A stretch of DNA of 13,094 nucleotides from NCBI GenBank assembly GCA_026169575.1, contig JAPFCT010000003.1:1-13094 (forward strand), written 5' to 3'. Under the pieces are notes generated by a model, which ran no database searches, was not told the origin of the DNA, and saw only the letters and a list, made by a program, of their open reading frames with translations. The stretch is from Faecalimonas sp. (lineage in GTDB: Bacteria; Bacillota_A; Clostridia; Lachnospirales; Lachnospiraceae). The position numbers were made by a program, and so were the translations under genes. This document shows, one piece after another, positions 1 to 6,829 of the stretch (positions are counted from its first letter, which is position 1; every line of letters starts with the position of its first letter).

Positions 1-517
1 CATCTTCTGCGATAACCTTATGCCATTCCAATGAATCAACCGGATCATCGGTTGTACAAATTAATTTTACGTTGGATTGTCTGATAATATTTCTTACACT
101 CATCGAATCTTCCTGTAATTTTTTATTGCACAGATTCCAGACTTCCTCTGCCGTTTCTCCGTTTAGCGCTCCAGTATATCCAAAATATCTCTGCAGCTCT
201 AAGTGACTCCAGTGGTACAGCGGATTGCCAATCGCTTTCTCCAGAGTCTCTGCCCATTTCTGAAACTTTTCTCTGTCTGTGGCATCTCCCGTAATATAGT
301 ACTCATCAATACCATTTGACCGCATCTGACGCCATTTATAATGATCTCCACCCAGCCATACCTGTGTGATATTTTCAAATTTTCTATCTTCTGCAATTTC
401 TTTTGGAGCGATATGGCAATGATAATCCAGCACCGGTGTTGTTTCTGCATACTTATGAAATAGATTCTGTGCAGTTTCTGTTGATAACAAAAACTCTTTA
501 TCCATAAATTGTTTCAT
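1..517 (-). CDS. uxaC: Uronate (glucuronate/galacturonate) isomerase, N-terminal part
   Basis: Aldose-ketose isomerase that turns D-glucuronate into D-fructuronate and D-galacturonate into D-tagaturonate, the first cytoplasmic step of hexuronate catabolism. Only the first 172 residues are inside the window; the family is usually about 465 residues, so most of the gene lies beyond position 1. What I see: the amidohydrolase-type metal motif DYHCH (His33 and His35), followed by GDHYKWR (57-63), GDA.DREKF, GNPLYHWSHLEL and TTDDPVDSLE, all in the order and spacing I know from E. coli UxaC. The ATG at 517 has a GGGGAAAGG ribosome binding site 6 nt upstream. A second in-frame ATG at 505 lacks one at proper distance. 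It begins 24 nt after the transaldolase stop and is the last gene of the sugar operon visible here. Confidence 0.95.
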   Translation of the reverse strand, partial: MKQFMDKEFLLSTETAQNLFHKYAETTPVLDYHCHIAPKEIAEDRKFENITQVWLGGDHYKWRQMRSNGIDEYYITGDATDREKFQKWAETLEKAIGNPLYHWSHLELQRYFGYTGALNGETAEEVWNLCNKKLQEDSMSVRNIIRQSNVKLICTTDDPVDSLEWHKVIAED

Positions 518-541
518 GAATCCTTTCCCCTTCCTCTGATT

Positions 542-1195
542 TTACTCGCCAAAAACAGCTCTGTAATCTGCCTGAAATTTCTCAATTCCCTGATCTGTGA
601 GTGGATGTTTGATCATCTGCTCAATAACCTTATACGGTACAGTTGCAATATCAGCACCTGCAAGCGCACAGTCTGTCACATGAATCGGGTTGCGTACACT
701 TGCTGCAATAATCTCTGTATCCAGCTCTGCAACAGCAAAAATCTCTGAAATTTCCCGGATCAGGTCAATTCCCCGTACCGAAATATCATCCAGTCTTCCT
801 AAGAACGGAGAAACATACGCCGCTCCCGCCCTTGCTGCCAAAAGTGCCTGATTTGCTGTGAAGATCAATGTCATATTTACCTTGATACCTTCCGCCGCCA
901 ATGCCTTACATGCTTTCAGCCCTTCTGCAGTCATCGGAATTTTTACGACCATGTTCGGATGAATCGCCGCAATGTTCTTTCCTTCCGCGATCATACCTTC
1001 TGCATCTGTCGTTGTTGCTTTTACTTCTCCACTGATCGGACCGTCTACAATTGCGGTGATCTCCCGGATCACTTCTTCAAATACCCGGCCTTCCTTAGCG
1101 ATCAATGACGGATTTGTCGTCACCCCGCAGATGACTCCCATATCACTTGCTTTTCTGATGTCCTCTACCTTTGCTGTATCAATAAAAAATTTCAT
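542..1195 (-). CDS. tal: Transaldolase of the small MipB/TalC/FSA family
   Basis: 217-residue TIM-barrel Schiff-base aldolase. Automatic naming would probably give fructose-6-phosphate aldolase (fsa). The catalytic lysine is Lys85 in [10 protein letters not shown], and the N-terminal GVTTNPS motif is intact. Three positions that separate the two activities read as transaldolase: Glu57 where E. coli FSA has Gln59, Ser129 where FSA has Ala129, and Phe131 where FSA has Tyr131 (compare E. coli TalB Glu96, Ser176, Phe178). It also resembles Bacillus YwjH transaldolase along its length, from memory. I therefore infer transfer of a dihydroxyacetone unit between sugar phosphates (sedoheptulose-7-phosphate plus glyceraldehyde-3-phosphate to erythrose-4-phosphate plus fructose-6-phosphate) rather than free-dihydroxyacetone aldol chemistry. 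Start ATG 1195 has GGAGGT 8 nt upstream. It lies 27 nt after the cupin gene and complements the transketolase of the same operon. Confidence 0.9.
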   Translation of the reverse strand: MKFFIDTAKVEDIRKASDMGVICGVTTNPSLIAKEGRVFEEVIREITAIVDGPISGEVKATTTDAEGMIAEGKNIAAIHPNMVVKIPMTAEGLKACKALAAEGIKVNMTLIFTANQALLAARAGAAYVSPFLGRLDDISVRGIDLIREISEIFAVAELDTEIIAASVRNPIHVTDCALAGADIATVPYKVIEQMIKHPLTDQGIEKFQADYRAVFGE

Positions 1196-1222
1196 TTCCG
1201 CACACCTCCGTCTGCTGCCTGC

Positions 1223-1618
1223 CTACACGAGTTCCTTTACTCTGGCGATCTGACTCTCATTTAATGAAAGAATATCACTGTTTTCCATAGATGTGTTGGA
1301 ATCTTCAATCAGGATCATTTTCGTATCTTTACAGGTAACTGTATTATGCCACAGCCTTGCAGGAATGTTATAGACTTTGTCCGGCTCCATTTTTACTGCC
1401 CCAAGTTCCAATCCATTCTCTGTCTCATTTGCATAGATCAGTGTGCAGGAGCCTTCCACAAGAACGAACAGTTCATCTGTTTTGTTGTGTCGTTCCAGGC
1501 AGTCGATCCCGGTAATATCATTTGCCGGTTTCCAGTTCTTAATACCGACTGTCCACTTTTCATTTTCAAATACTCTCTGCATTCCTTCGCCTTCAAATGC
1601 ATAATTTTCTATTTTCAT
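1223..1618 (-). CDS. Small single-domain cupin protein of unknown function
   Basis: 131-residue protein that is essentially one cupin barrel. Cupin motif 1 is present as H-x4-E-x6-G (His44, Glu49, Gly56), although the usual first His of HxH is Glu42. Motif 2 is present as IPARLWHN with His91. Two His plus Glu could hold a metal, so an enzyme is more likely than a pure sugar sensor, but no specific family comes to mind. Many small cupins in sugar operons are isomerases, epimerases or mutarotase-like helpers. Its position between transketolase and transaldolase suggests it acts on a sugar or sugar phosphate of this pathway; this is inference. Start ATG 1618 has AGGA about 8 nt upstream. Gaps to its neighbours are 31 and 27 nt, so it is co-transcribed. 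Confidence 0.8.
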   Translation of the reverse strand: MKIENYAFEGEGMQRVFENEKWTVGIKNWKPANDITGIDCLERHNKTDELFVLVEGSCTLIYANETENGLELGAVKMEPDKVYNIPARLWHNTVTCKDTKMILIEDSNTSMENSDILSLNESQIARVKELV

Positions 1619-1649
1619 TTTTTCTTCCTCCGATTTTTTTAACAGTTTT

Positions 1650-2576
1650 CTATGCCAATGTTGCTTTACATTTTGCTACAATATTTTCTGCAGTCAGACC
1701 GTATGCTGCAAAAAGCTGATCCGGTTTTCCGGATTTACCAAATTTATCCTGGATTCCGACTCTTTCAAATTTTGCACCGGCATTCCCTGCAAGCACCTCT
1801 GCAACTGCAGAACCTAATCCTCCGATTACCGAATGCTCCTCAGCAGTCACGATTCCTTTGCATTTCTTATTCATCTCTAAAATGATTTCTGCATCAATCG
1901 GTTTGATCGTATGCATATTTACAACTGCCGCAGAAATTCCTTCTTTTTCCAGTTCTTCTGCTGCTTTCAGAGCGATTGGAACCATCAGTCCTGCCGTGAT
2001 AATGCAGACATCATTCCCATCTCTCATAATATTTGCCTTGCCCGGAATAAATGGAGTATCTTCCTCTGTAATATCCTCACATACCGGTCTTGCCACACGG
2101 ATATAGACTGGTCCATCAATCTCCGCAGCTGCCATAACTGCCTTCTCTGTCTCTTTCGGATCACACGGAACAAAAACGGTCATATTCGGCATCTCCCGCA
2201 TCAATGCAATGTCCTCAATGGACTGATGACTTCCGCCGTCTTCCCCGACAGATAATCCCGAATGTGAGAAGGCAAATTTTACATTTGCATTTGTATAGCA
2301 GATTGAATTTCTGATCTGTTCATATGCCCTTCCAGAACCGAACAGCGCAAATGTACTTGCAAACGGTATGTATCCCGTATGAGCAAATCCAGCTGCTGCA
2401 CACATCATATTGGCCTCGGCAATTCCCATGTTATAAAAGCGGTCCGGATATGCCGCTGCAAATGTTGCAGACATCGTTGCGTGTGCGAGATCCGCATCCA
2501 AAGCTACTACTTTTTCATTTTTTGCACCCAGTTTTACTAATGCTTCTCCGTAAGCAACTCTCAGTGATTTTCCCAT
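1650..2576 (-). CDS. Transketolase, C-terminal (pyrimidine-binding plus C domain) subunit
   Basis: 308-residue second half of a split, thiamine-diphosphate-dependent transketolase that moves two-carbon ketol units between sugar phosphates in the pentose phosphate pathway. The catalytic Glu that activates the cofactor is Glu54 in NMGIAEANM. The substrate-binding stretch SHSGLSVGEDGGSHQ (104-118) keeps both His (105, 117), and Arg163 in the VYIRVARP region matches a phosphate-binding Arg. The C-terminal domain ends with the usual EEHSVIGGLGSAVAE and GKSGKPDQL motifs. Divergent points: AEAN in place of the common AEQN, and DADLAHATMS in place of a Ser-rich DADL segment that in standard enzymes helps bind the donor phosphate. 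This suggests an accessory, operon-specific transketolase. Start ATG 2576 has GGAGG 8 nt upstream. Only 3 nt separate it from the N-subunit stop, so the subunits are translationally linked. Confidence 0.92.
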   Translation of the reverse strand: MGKSLRVAYGEALVKLGAKNEKVVALDADLAHATMSATFAAAYPDRFYNMGIAEANMMCAAAGFAHTGYIPFASTFALFGSGRAYEQIRNSICYTNANVKFAFSHSGLSVGEDGGSHQSIEDIALMREMPNMTVFVPCDPKETEKAVMAAAEIDGPVYIRVARPVCEDITEEDTPFIPGKANIMRDGNDVCIITAGLMVPIALKAAEELEKEGISAAVVNMHTIKPIDAEIILEMNKKCKGIVTAEEHSVIGGLGSAVAEVLAGNAGAKFERVGIQDKFGKSGKPDQLFAAYGLTAENIVAKCKATLA

Positions 2577-2579
2577 TTT

Positions 2580-3377
2580 TTACGCCTCCAATTCTTTCAT
2601 TGCAATTTGAAATTCTTCTTCTGTCATCGGTCTTCCATGCCATCCCACTTGATTCTCCATAAAGGAAACTCCTTTTCCCTTGATGGTATTGCAGCAAATG
2701 AATTTTGGCTTGCCGCTAACCGGAGCCTTCAGTGCCTTTGTAATCTCTTCTATATTGTGTCCATCTACTTCAAAACACTCAAACCCAAATGCCCTGAACT
2801 TCTCTGTAATATTTCCAAGTCCCATGACTTCGTCATTATTTCCATCAATCTGCAGCTTGTTATAATCAAGCATCACTGTAAAATTGTCCAGTTTGTAATG
2901 TGCCGCCGCCATTGCAGCCTCCCACACAAGTCCTTCCTGGCATTCTCCGTCACCGACTACGGTATATACTTTATAGTCTGCATTTGCATGTTTTGCTGCA
3001 AGCGCAAGTCCCATCGCAAGTGCAATTCCCTGTCCGAGCGATCCTGTATTCATATCTACCCCAGGTGTCTTATTGCAGTCCGGATGTCCCTGCAGATGGC
3101 TGTCAATCTGTCTCAATCCTGCCAGATCTTCTTTCGGAAAATACCCAAGATCCGCAAGAATTGCATAAAGCGTCGGACATGCATGTCCTTTACTCAGTAC
3201 AAAACGGTCTCTGTCTTCCTTTTTAGGATTTTTCGGATCAATATTCATCACCTCATAATAGAGCGACATCAACATCTCTGTGCAGGACAATGATCCTCCC
3301 GGGTGCCCTGACTGGCAGGCAAATAACATTTTCAAAATTTCTGCCCTTAACTCTTTTGCTTTTTGTTCATAGTTCAT
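2580..3377 (-). CDS. Transketolase, N-terminal (pyrophosphate-binding) subunit
   Basis: 265-residue first half of the split transketolase. It carries the thiamine diphosphate and metal site: SGHPGGSLS (23-31) with the active-site His25, LSKGHA with His65, TGSLGQG (111-117), and the GDG...N motif running from Gly142 to Asn173. His247 in the C-terminal WHG segment is also retained. These fit a working PP-domain; the Pyr domain and catalytic Glu are on the next gene, so only the heteromer should be active. Split transketolases of this size are common in Firmicutes and archaea. Start ATG 3377 follows AGGAGG with about 9 nt spacing. It begins 32 nt after the last permease gene, which ties the enzyme to the imported sugar. 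Confidence 0.93.
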   Translation of the reverse strand: MNYEQKAKELRAEILKMLFACQSGHPGGSLSCTEMLMSLYYEVMNIDPKNPKKEDRDRFVLSKGHACPTLYAILADLGYFPKEDLAGLRQIDSHLQGHPDCNKTPGVDMNTGSLGQGIALAMGLALAAKHANADYKVYTVVGDGECQEGLVWEAAMAAAHYKLDNFTVMLDYNKLQIDGNNDEVMGLGNITEKFRAFGFECFEVDGHNIEEITKALKAPVSGKPKFICCNTIKGKGVSFMENQVGWHGRPMTEEEFQIAMKELEA

Positions 3378-3409
3378 TTCTTTCTTCCTCCTTTATTTTT
3401 TCAACCACG

Positions 3410-4246
3410 TTAACCCTTTACTGCTCCCGCTGTCAGTCCTTCTACCAGCCTCTTCTGTGCGAAGAAGAACATAATACATACCGGGATGATCGTAATAATT
3501 CCACCTGCTGTCAGAAGATCCCACTGTACTCCAAGCTGTCCGATCAGGCTTTTCAATGCCACCGGAATCGTTCTTGTCTGTGTATTTGTAAACATCACTG
3601 CAAATGTATATTCATTCCATGAAGTCATAAAAATATATACACCGGTTGCCACAAGACACGGACCGAGAATCGGTAGAATGATCTTTGAAAATGCTGTTCT
3701 CCGGTTACATCCATCTACTAGCGCCGCCTCCTCCAAAGTCAGTGGAAGATCATTTAGAAATCCATTCAGAAGCCATACGGAAAATGGAATTGTAAATGTT
3801 GTATAAGCTAAAATCAGTGAACCCGGCGTGTACAAAAGTCCTATTTTTCTCATAATAGAATACAAAGGGATTAAAAGTAACACGGTTGGAAACATGTTAT
3901 TGCTTAAAAACAAGGCCATCATCGCACGCCTGCCCACGAACCGGTATCTTGAAAAAGCATACGCTGCCAGTGTTGATGCTGTGAGTGATACAATTGTTGT
4001 CGCGGCTGCAACAACAAAACTATTTTTCATTGCATCCAAAAAGTTTACCGTTGTTGTAAATAAATTCTTATAAGAATCCCATATAATCTCTTTCGGCCAG
4101 TATGTGACTGCACCATACAATTCTGCTTCCGGCTTTATGGATGTGATAAACGTCCAGTAAAAAGGAAACAAAATAAAAAGCAGAATCAAAAACAATGGAA
4201 TATATAATGTAAACAGTCGTCTGGGAAATGTTTCTCTGCTCCTCAT
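3410..4246 (-). CDS. Carbohydrate ABC transporter permease, MalG/UgpE type
   Basis: 278-residue inner-membrane permease of the CUT1 sugar ABC family, with about six predicted membrane segments, the first at residues 12-35. The cytoplasmic EAA loop that docks on the ATPase is clear: LEEAALVDGCNRRTAFSK (171-188) followed by IILP. It pairs with the MalF-type permease just upstream to form the channel. I chose ATG 4246 because AGGAGG at 4256-4261 sits 9 nt before it. The upstream ATG at 4255 directly abuts that AGGAGG and would overlap the previous gene by 8 nt. With this start the gene begins 1 nt after the previous stop (TAG at 4248-4250). The substrate cannot be read from the permease; the operon suggests a uronic acid or pentose-containing saccharide. 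Confidence 0.93.
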   Translation of the reverse strand: MRSRETFPRRLFTLYIPLFLILLFILFPFYWTFITSIKPEAELYGAVTYWPKEIIWDSYKNLFTTTVNFLDAMKNSFVVAAATTIVSLTASTLAAYAFSRYRFVGRRAMMALFLSNNMFPTVLLLIPLYSIMRKIGLLYTPGSLILAYTTFTIPFSVWLLNGFLNDLPLTLEEAALVDGCNRRTAFSKIILPILGPCLVATGVYIFMTSWNEYTFAVMFTNTQTRTIPVALKSLIGQLGVQWDLLTAGGIITIIPVCIMFFFAQKRLVEGLTAGAVKG

Positions 4247-4247
4247 C

Positions 4248-5123
4248 CTATGCATCCTCCTCTCTGAATGTTGATATCAAGTATGGAATGGCAACAACTG
4301 AAAGCACCAGTGCCAGCAAAATTGCCATCGCTGAAGCATACCCTAGATTCAGTGCATTTGCTTTGTTGAAAATATATACACTCAGTGTCTGACTGGAATA
4401 TGCCGGTCCTCCTTCTGTCATATTGAAAATGACATCTACGGAATTTGCAACCCAGATGATTCTGAGAAGCGCCGTAATATAAATCGTATTTTTAATAGAA
4501 GGAATTGTAATCCGAAACAATTTCTGTAATCTCGTAGCTCCATCAATATCTGCTGCCTCATATAGCTCTTCCGGAATCCCCTGCAGCCCTGCCAGAATCA
4601 TCAATGCAAAGAATGGAATTCCCTGCCAGACTATCGTCAGAATCACACTCGGAAAAGCAGTATCTGTCTGAGAAAGGAACGGAATGTTCTCTGTGATCAG
4701 ATGCATCTTTTTTAAAAGATCATTGATCACTCCAAAATTTCCATCATACATCCATCTCCACATCAGACCGATCAGCACTCCCGGTGTTACCCACGGAATC
4801 AGACTGACCGCACGGACTACTCCACGTCCTCTGAATTTCTTATTCAGTAAAAGTGCTAAAATAAATCCAAATACAAATTGTAACCCTACACCTGCTACTA
4901 CCCAGATCACTGTCTTTCCGAGCGCCCGCCAAAACAATTTATCCTGAAATGCCTCCACATAATTCTGCAAACCGATAAACTGGATATCCTGCGGTCTTCT
5001 AAGATCATAACTTTGGAAGCTCATCCCAATCGCATTCACGACCGGGATGAAAACCACACATAAAATAATGAGCAATGCAGGAGCTACTAACAGATATGGA
5101 TAAATACTCTTTTTCTTTACCAT
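4248..5123 (-). CDS. Carbohydrate ABC transporter permease, MalF/UgpA type
   Basis: 291-residue inner-membrane permease of the CUT1 family. A first membrane segment at about residues 9-31 is followed by the periplasmic-type GLQNYVEAF segment, further hydrophobic helices (about 71-93, 107-125, 160-180, 211-229 and 263-285) and the EAA loop ELYEAADIDGATRLQKL (186-202) with ITIP after it. It forms the heterodimeric channel with the MalG-type permease directly downstream. Start ATG 5123 has GAGGAG upstream at about 10 nt. The 54-nt gap after the substrate-binding protein gene contains no strong hairpin that would lower expression of the permeases. No ATPase gene accompanies the pair, so it probably uses a shared MsmK-like ATPase encoded elsewhere. 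Confidence 0.94.
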   Translation of the reverse strand: MVKKKSIYPYLLVAPALLIILCVVFIPVVNAIGMSFQSYDLRRPQDIQFIGLQNYVEAFQDKLFWRALGKTVIWVVAGVGLQFVFGFILALLLNKKFRGRGVVRAVSLIPWVTPGVLIGLMWRWMYDGNFGVINDLLKKMHLITENIPFLSQTDTAFPSVILTIVWQGIPFFALMILAGLQGIPEELYEAADIDGATRLQKLFRITIPSIKNTIYITALLRIIWVANSVDVIFNMTEGGPAYSSQTLSVYIFNKANALNLGYASAMAILLALVLSVVAIPYLISTFREEDA

Positions 5124-5177
5124 TTCTTTTCCACTCCTCTAATTTAAAAATACCTGTTACTTCTGTTTTATCATCTC

Positions 5178-6461
5178 TTATTTATAAAGTTCTTCCTGCA
5201 GGATCTCCATACATTCTTTTGCACTGATTTCTCCTGTAAGCGCCTGCCCTACCGTACTTGGCCATACGGTTGAAATCCATTCTGTTGTCGTATCTTTGAT
5301 CGGAATAATTCCTGCGTAATCCATTCCTTCAATCGAAGCCTTCATAAATTTGTTATTCTGGAAGTACTCTCCCTGCTGTACCGTTTGACTTACCGGTACC
5401 TGACCAGTTCCTTCGCACCACATTTTCTGTCCTTCCCCTGTTGCAAGATAAGATACCCATTCAAATGCCGCTGCCTTGTTCTCACAGCTTTCAAAAATCA
5501 CCGTCTCTGTATCGCCCATAGATGTCCACTGTCCCTTACCTGCCGGGAATGGAAATGCTGCCACATCATCTCCAAGCACCTTCTCCATATCTGCGGAAGA
5601 ACCCGTATGGTGGATAAACATTGCGGTAAGACCTGACTGGAAGTTTGCAACGGTCTCCTGGAAGCCATCACTGACTGCTGTCGGCGGAACATATCCGTTC
5701 TCATAGAGATCAATAAAATCCTGCATTCCCTTTACAGATTCCTTGCTTGTCAGATCTTCAAAATCTCCGCCTTCCCCGTAAATGAAACTTCCCCACGGTT
5801 CCTGACCACCTTTTGCTCCTCGCATTCCGAATCCATAAACATCCGTCTCTCCGTCCCCGTCTGTGTCCATCGTACATTTTTTGATCGCTTCCAGAAATTC
5901 ATCGTAAGTTTTCGGTACTTCCACTCCTGCTTTTTCAAAAATAGACGGTCTGTAATATACATATAACACCTGCACATTCCAAGGCATCACATACATTTCT
6001 TCCTCAGATCCCCCTGCTTCTTTCATAATATTATAAATATTCTCCGGAATATCATCTTTGTCTTCCCATTTGTCAATGTACGGAGTCAGGTCTGTAAGTA
6101 AATCATTATTTACAAATAACGGGGTAGATGTCAGCTTCCATGTTGCTACGTCCGGCGAACCTCCTCCCATACATGCGTTAAACAGATTCTCTGAGTAGGC
6201 TCCTCCGTCCCATGGAACTTCCTCTCCGACTACTTCAATCCCTTTTCCGTTTTCCTTGTTAAATTTTTCAATGATTTCCTGCATCAGCTGTGAATATTCC
6301 GTATTGTCCGCCCAATATTTAAAATTAATCGTACATGGTTCTATCTCGCCACTATCCGCCTCTTTCTTACTGTCTTTCTTTTCCTCAGTTCCAGAAGAAC
6401 ATGCTGTTGCTCCAAATGCCATTGTTGCTGCAAGTAAAATTGCTATCCATTTCTTTTTCAT
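5178..6461 (-). CDS. Carbohydrate ABC transporter substrate-binding lipoprotein
   Basis: 427-residue extracellular solute-binding protein of family 1 (UgpB/MalE-like), anchored to the membrane by lipid at Cys21 after the signal segment MKKKWIAILLAATMAFGATA; the lipobox ATAC is weak at -3 but usual for this group. A charged linker (25-42) leads into FKYWADNTEYSQLMQEIIEKF, a typical first strand and helix of the fold. An acidic Asp/Gly-rich loop DTDGDGETD (199-207) looks like a calcium-binding loop, as seen in many proteins of this family. I chose ATG 6461, since AAAGGA lies about 8 nt upstream and a signal peptide follows; the open frame runs back to 6569 but that would read through the second operator. 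First gene of the operon, directly behind its promoter. The ligand is not known from sequence. Confidence 0.94.
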   Translation of the reverse strand: MKKKWIAILLAATMAFGATACSSGTEEKKDSKKEADSGEIEPCTINFKYWADNTEYSQLMQEIIEKFNKENGKGIEVVGEEVPWDGGAYSENLFNACMGGGSPDVATWKLTSTPLFVNNDLLTDLTPYIDKWEDKDDIPENIYNIMKEAGGSEEEMYVMPWNVQVLYVYYRPSIFEKAGVEVPKTYDEFLEAIKKCTMDTDGDGETDVYGFGMRGAKGGQEPWGSFIYGEGGDFEDLTSKESVKGMQDFIDLYENGYVPPTAVSDGFQETVANFQSGLTAMFIHHTGSSADMEKVLGDDVAAFPFPAGKGQWTSMGDTETVIFESCENKAAAFEWVSYLATGEGQKMWCEGTGQVPVSQTVQQGEYFQNNKFMKASIEGMDYAGIIPIKDTTTEWISTVWPSTVGQALTGEISAKECMEILQEELYK

Positions 6462-6498
6462 CGCTTTCTTCCTTTCTACTCTCTGTTTTTCGTTCTTT

Positions 6499-6512
6499 TG
6501 TAAGCGTTTACA
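6499..6512. promoter_or_regulatory. LacI-family/cre-type operator, downstream copy
   Basis: The 14-bp site TGTAAGCGTTTACA is an inverted repeat around a central CG and fits the cre consensus for CcpA (TGWAARCGYTWNCW) at every position. It lies in the 5' leader of the sugar operon, about +69 to +82 from the predicted transcription start and 38 nt before the start codon of the binding-protein gene. It could bind CcpA or a dedicated LacI-family repressor; the second, similar site upstream favours the latter. Confidence 0.75.
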
Positions 6513-6560
6513 TTTTCTGCTAAAAAAATAAATATTCCAACAGTATAGAATAATTTTTTC

Positions 6561-6574
6561 TGTAAGCACTTACA
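6561..6574. promoter_or_regulatory. LacI-family-like operator, promoter-proximal copy
   Basis: TGTAAGCACTTACA has two perfect 6-bp half sites (TGTAAG/CTTACA) around a central CA, and differs from the downstream copy at only two positions. It starts about 7 nt after the predicted transcription start, a usual place for a repressor site. The centre-to-centre distance to the other copy is 62 bp, near six helical turns, so one repressor tetramer or two dimers could contact both from the same face. The central CA is a departure from the CG centre usual for CcpA and most LacI-family sites. Confidence 0.7.
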
Positions 6575-6579
6575 TTGTA

Positions 6580-6615
6580 TACTTGTATTATATACTCCTC
6601 GTATTTTTCCGTCAA
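6580..6615 (-). promoter_or_regulatory. Sigma-A promoter of the sugar operon
   Basis: On the minus strand, -35 TTGACG (6610-6615), a 17-bp spacer and a perfect -10 TATAAT (6587-6592). The predicted start is an A near 6580. An A/T-rich stretch lies upstream of the -35. The leader to the first start codon is about 119 nt and holds both palindromic operators. Such a strong core promoter with operators downstream points to control by repression. Confidence 0.85.
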
Positions 6616-6727
6616 TTAACGAATTTTATAAAATAGAGTTTCTTTTTTTGTGCGTTTTTACTAATTTTCATCTCCTCTTTCCACCTTTAAATAACACATT
6701 GTATATTTCCACTAACTATTTTTCCCC

Positions 6728-6772
6728 AAAAAAGAAGACCGGAAATTTTCTTTTAAATTTTCAGTCTTCTTT
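6728..6772 (-). terminator. Rho-independent terminator of the ABC/GldG-like operon
   Basis: The arms 6731-6749 and 6754-6772 pair with two small mismatches (AAAGAAGAC with GTCTTCTTT at the base), with a short loop. On the minus strand the stem is followed by a T run at 6728-6733. It lies 58 nt past the stop of the DUF4340 gene and separates that operon from the sugar operon promoter. The stem is A/T-rich at both ends, and the plus-strand side also ends in T residues, so it may act weakly in both directions. Confidence 0.85.
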
Positions 6773-6829
6773 CCAATTTTATATTTTCTGTCCTTCTATT
6801 CTTTTCTTTCCACTCTTTTCGAACTCTTC

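Noticed and set aside
199..450. 83-codon minus-strand open frame inside the uronate isomerase gene
   Set aside because: It is out of frame with the clear UxaC reading frame that runs from 517 to the window edge and has no family similarity.
2607..3293. 228-codon open frame on the plus strand, opposite the transketolase N subunit
   Set aside because: It is antisense to a clearly coding gene, has a Cys/His/Ile-rich composition unlike a real protein, shows no family motif and has no ribosome binding site. The other plus-strand frames (for example 1911-2255, 7802-8290 and 11534-12097) were rejected on the same grounds.
542..3377. Sulfoquinovose (sulfo-transaldolase or sulfo-transketolase) pathway
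   Set aside because: Transaldolase and split transketolase genes do occur in such clusters, but I see no sulfoquinovosidase, sulfolactaldehyde enzyme or sulfonate exporter here, and uxaC points to uronates. Genes past position 1 could reopen this.
6462..6569. 36-residue N-terminal extension of the substrate-binding protein
   Set aside because: It would bury the signal peptide, read through a palindromic operator and leave the AAAGGA ribosome binding site before ATG 6461 unused.
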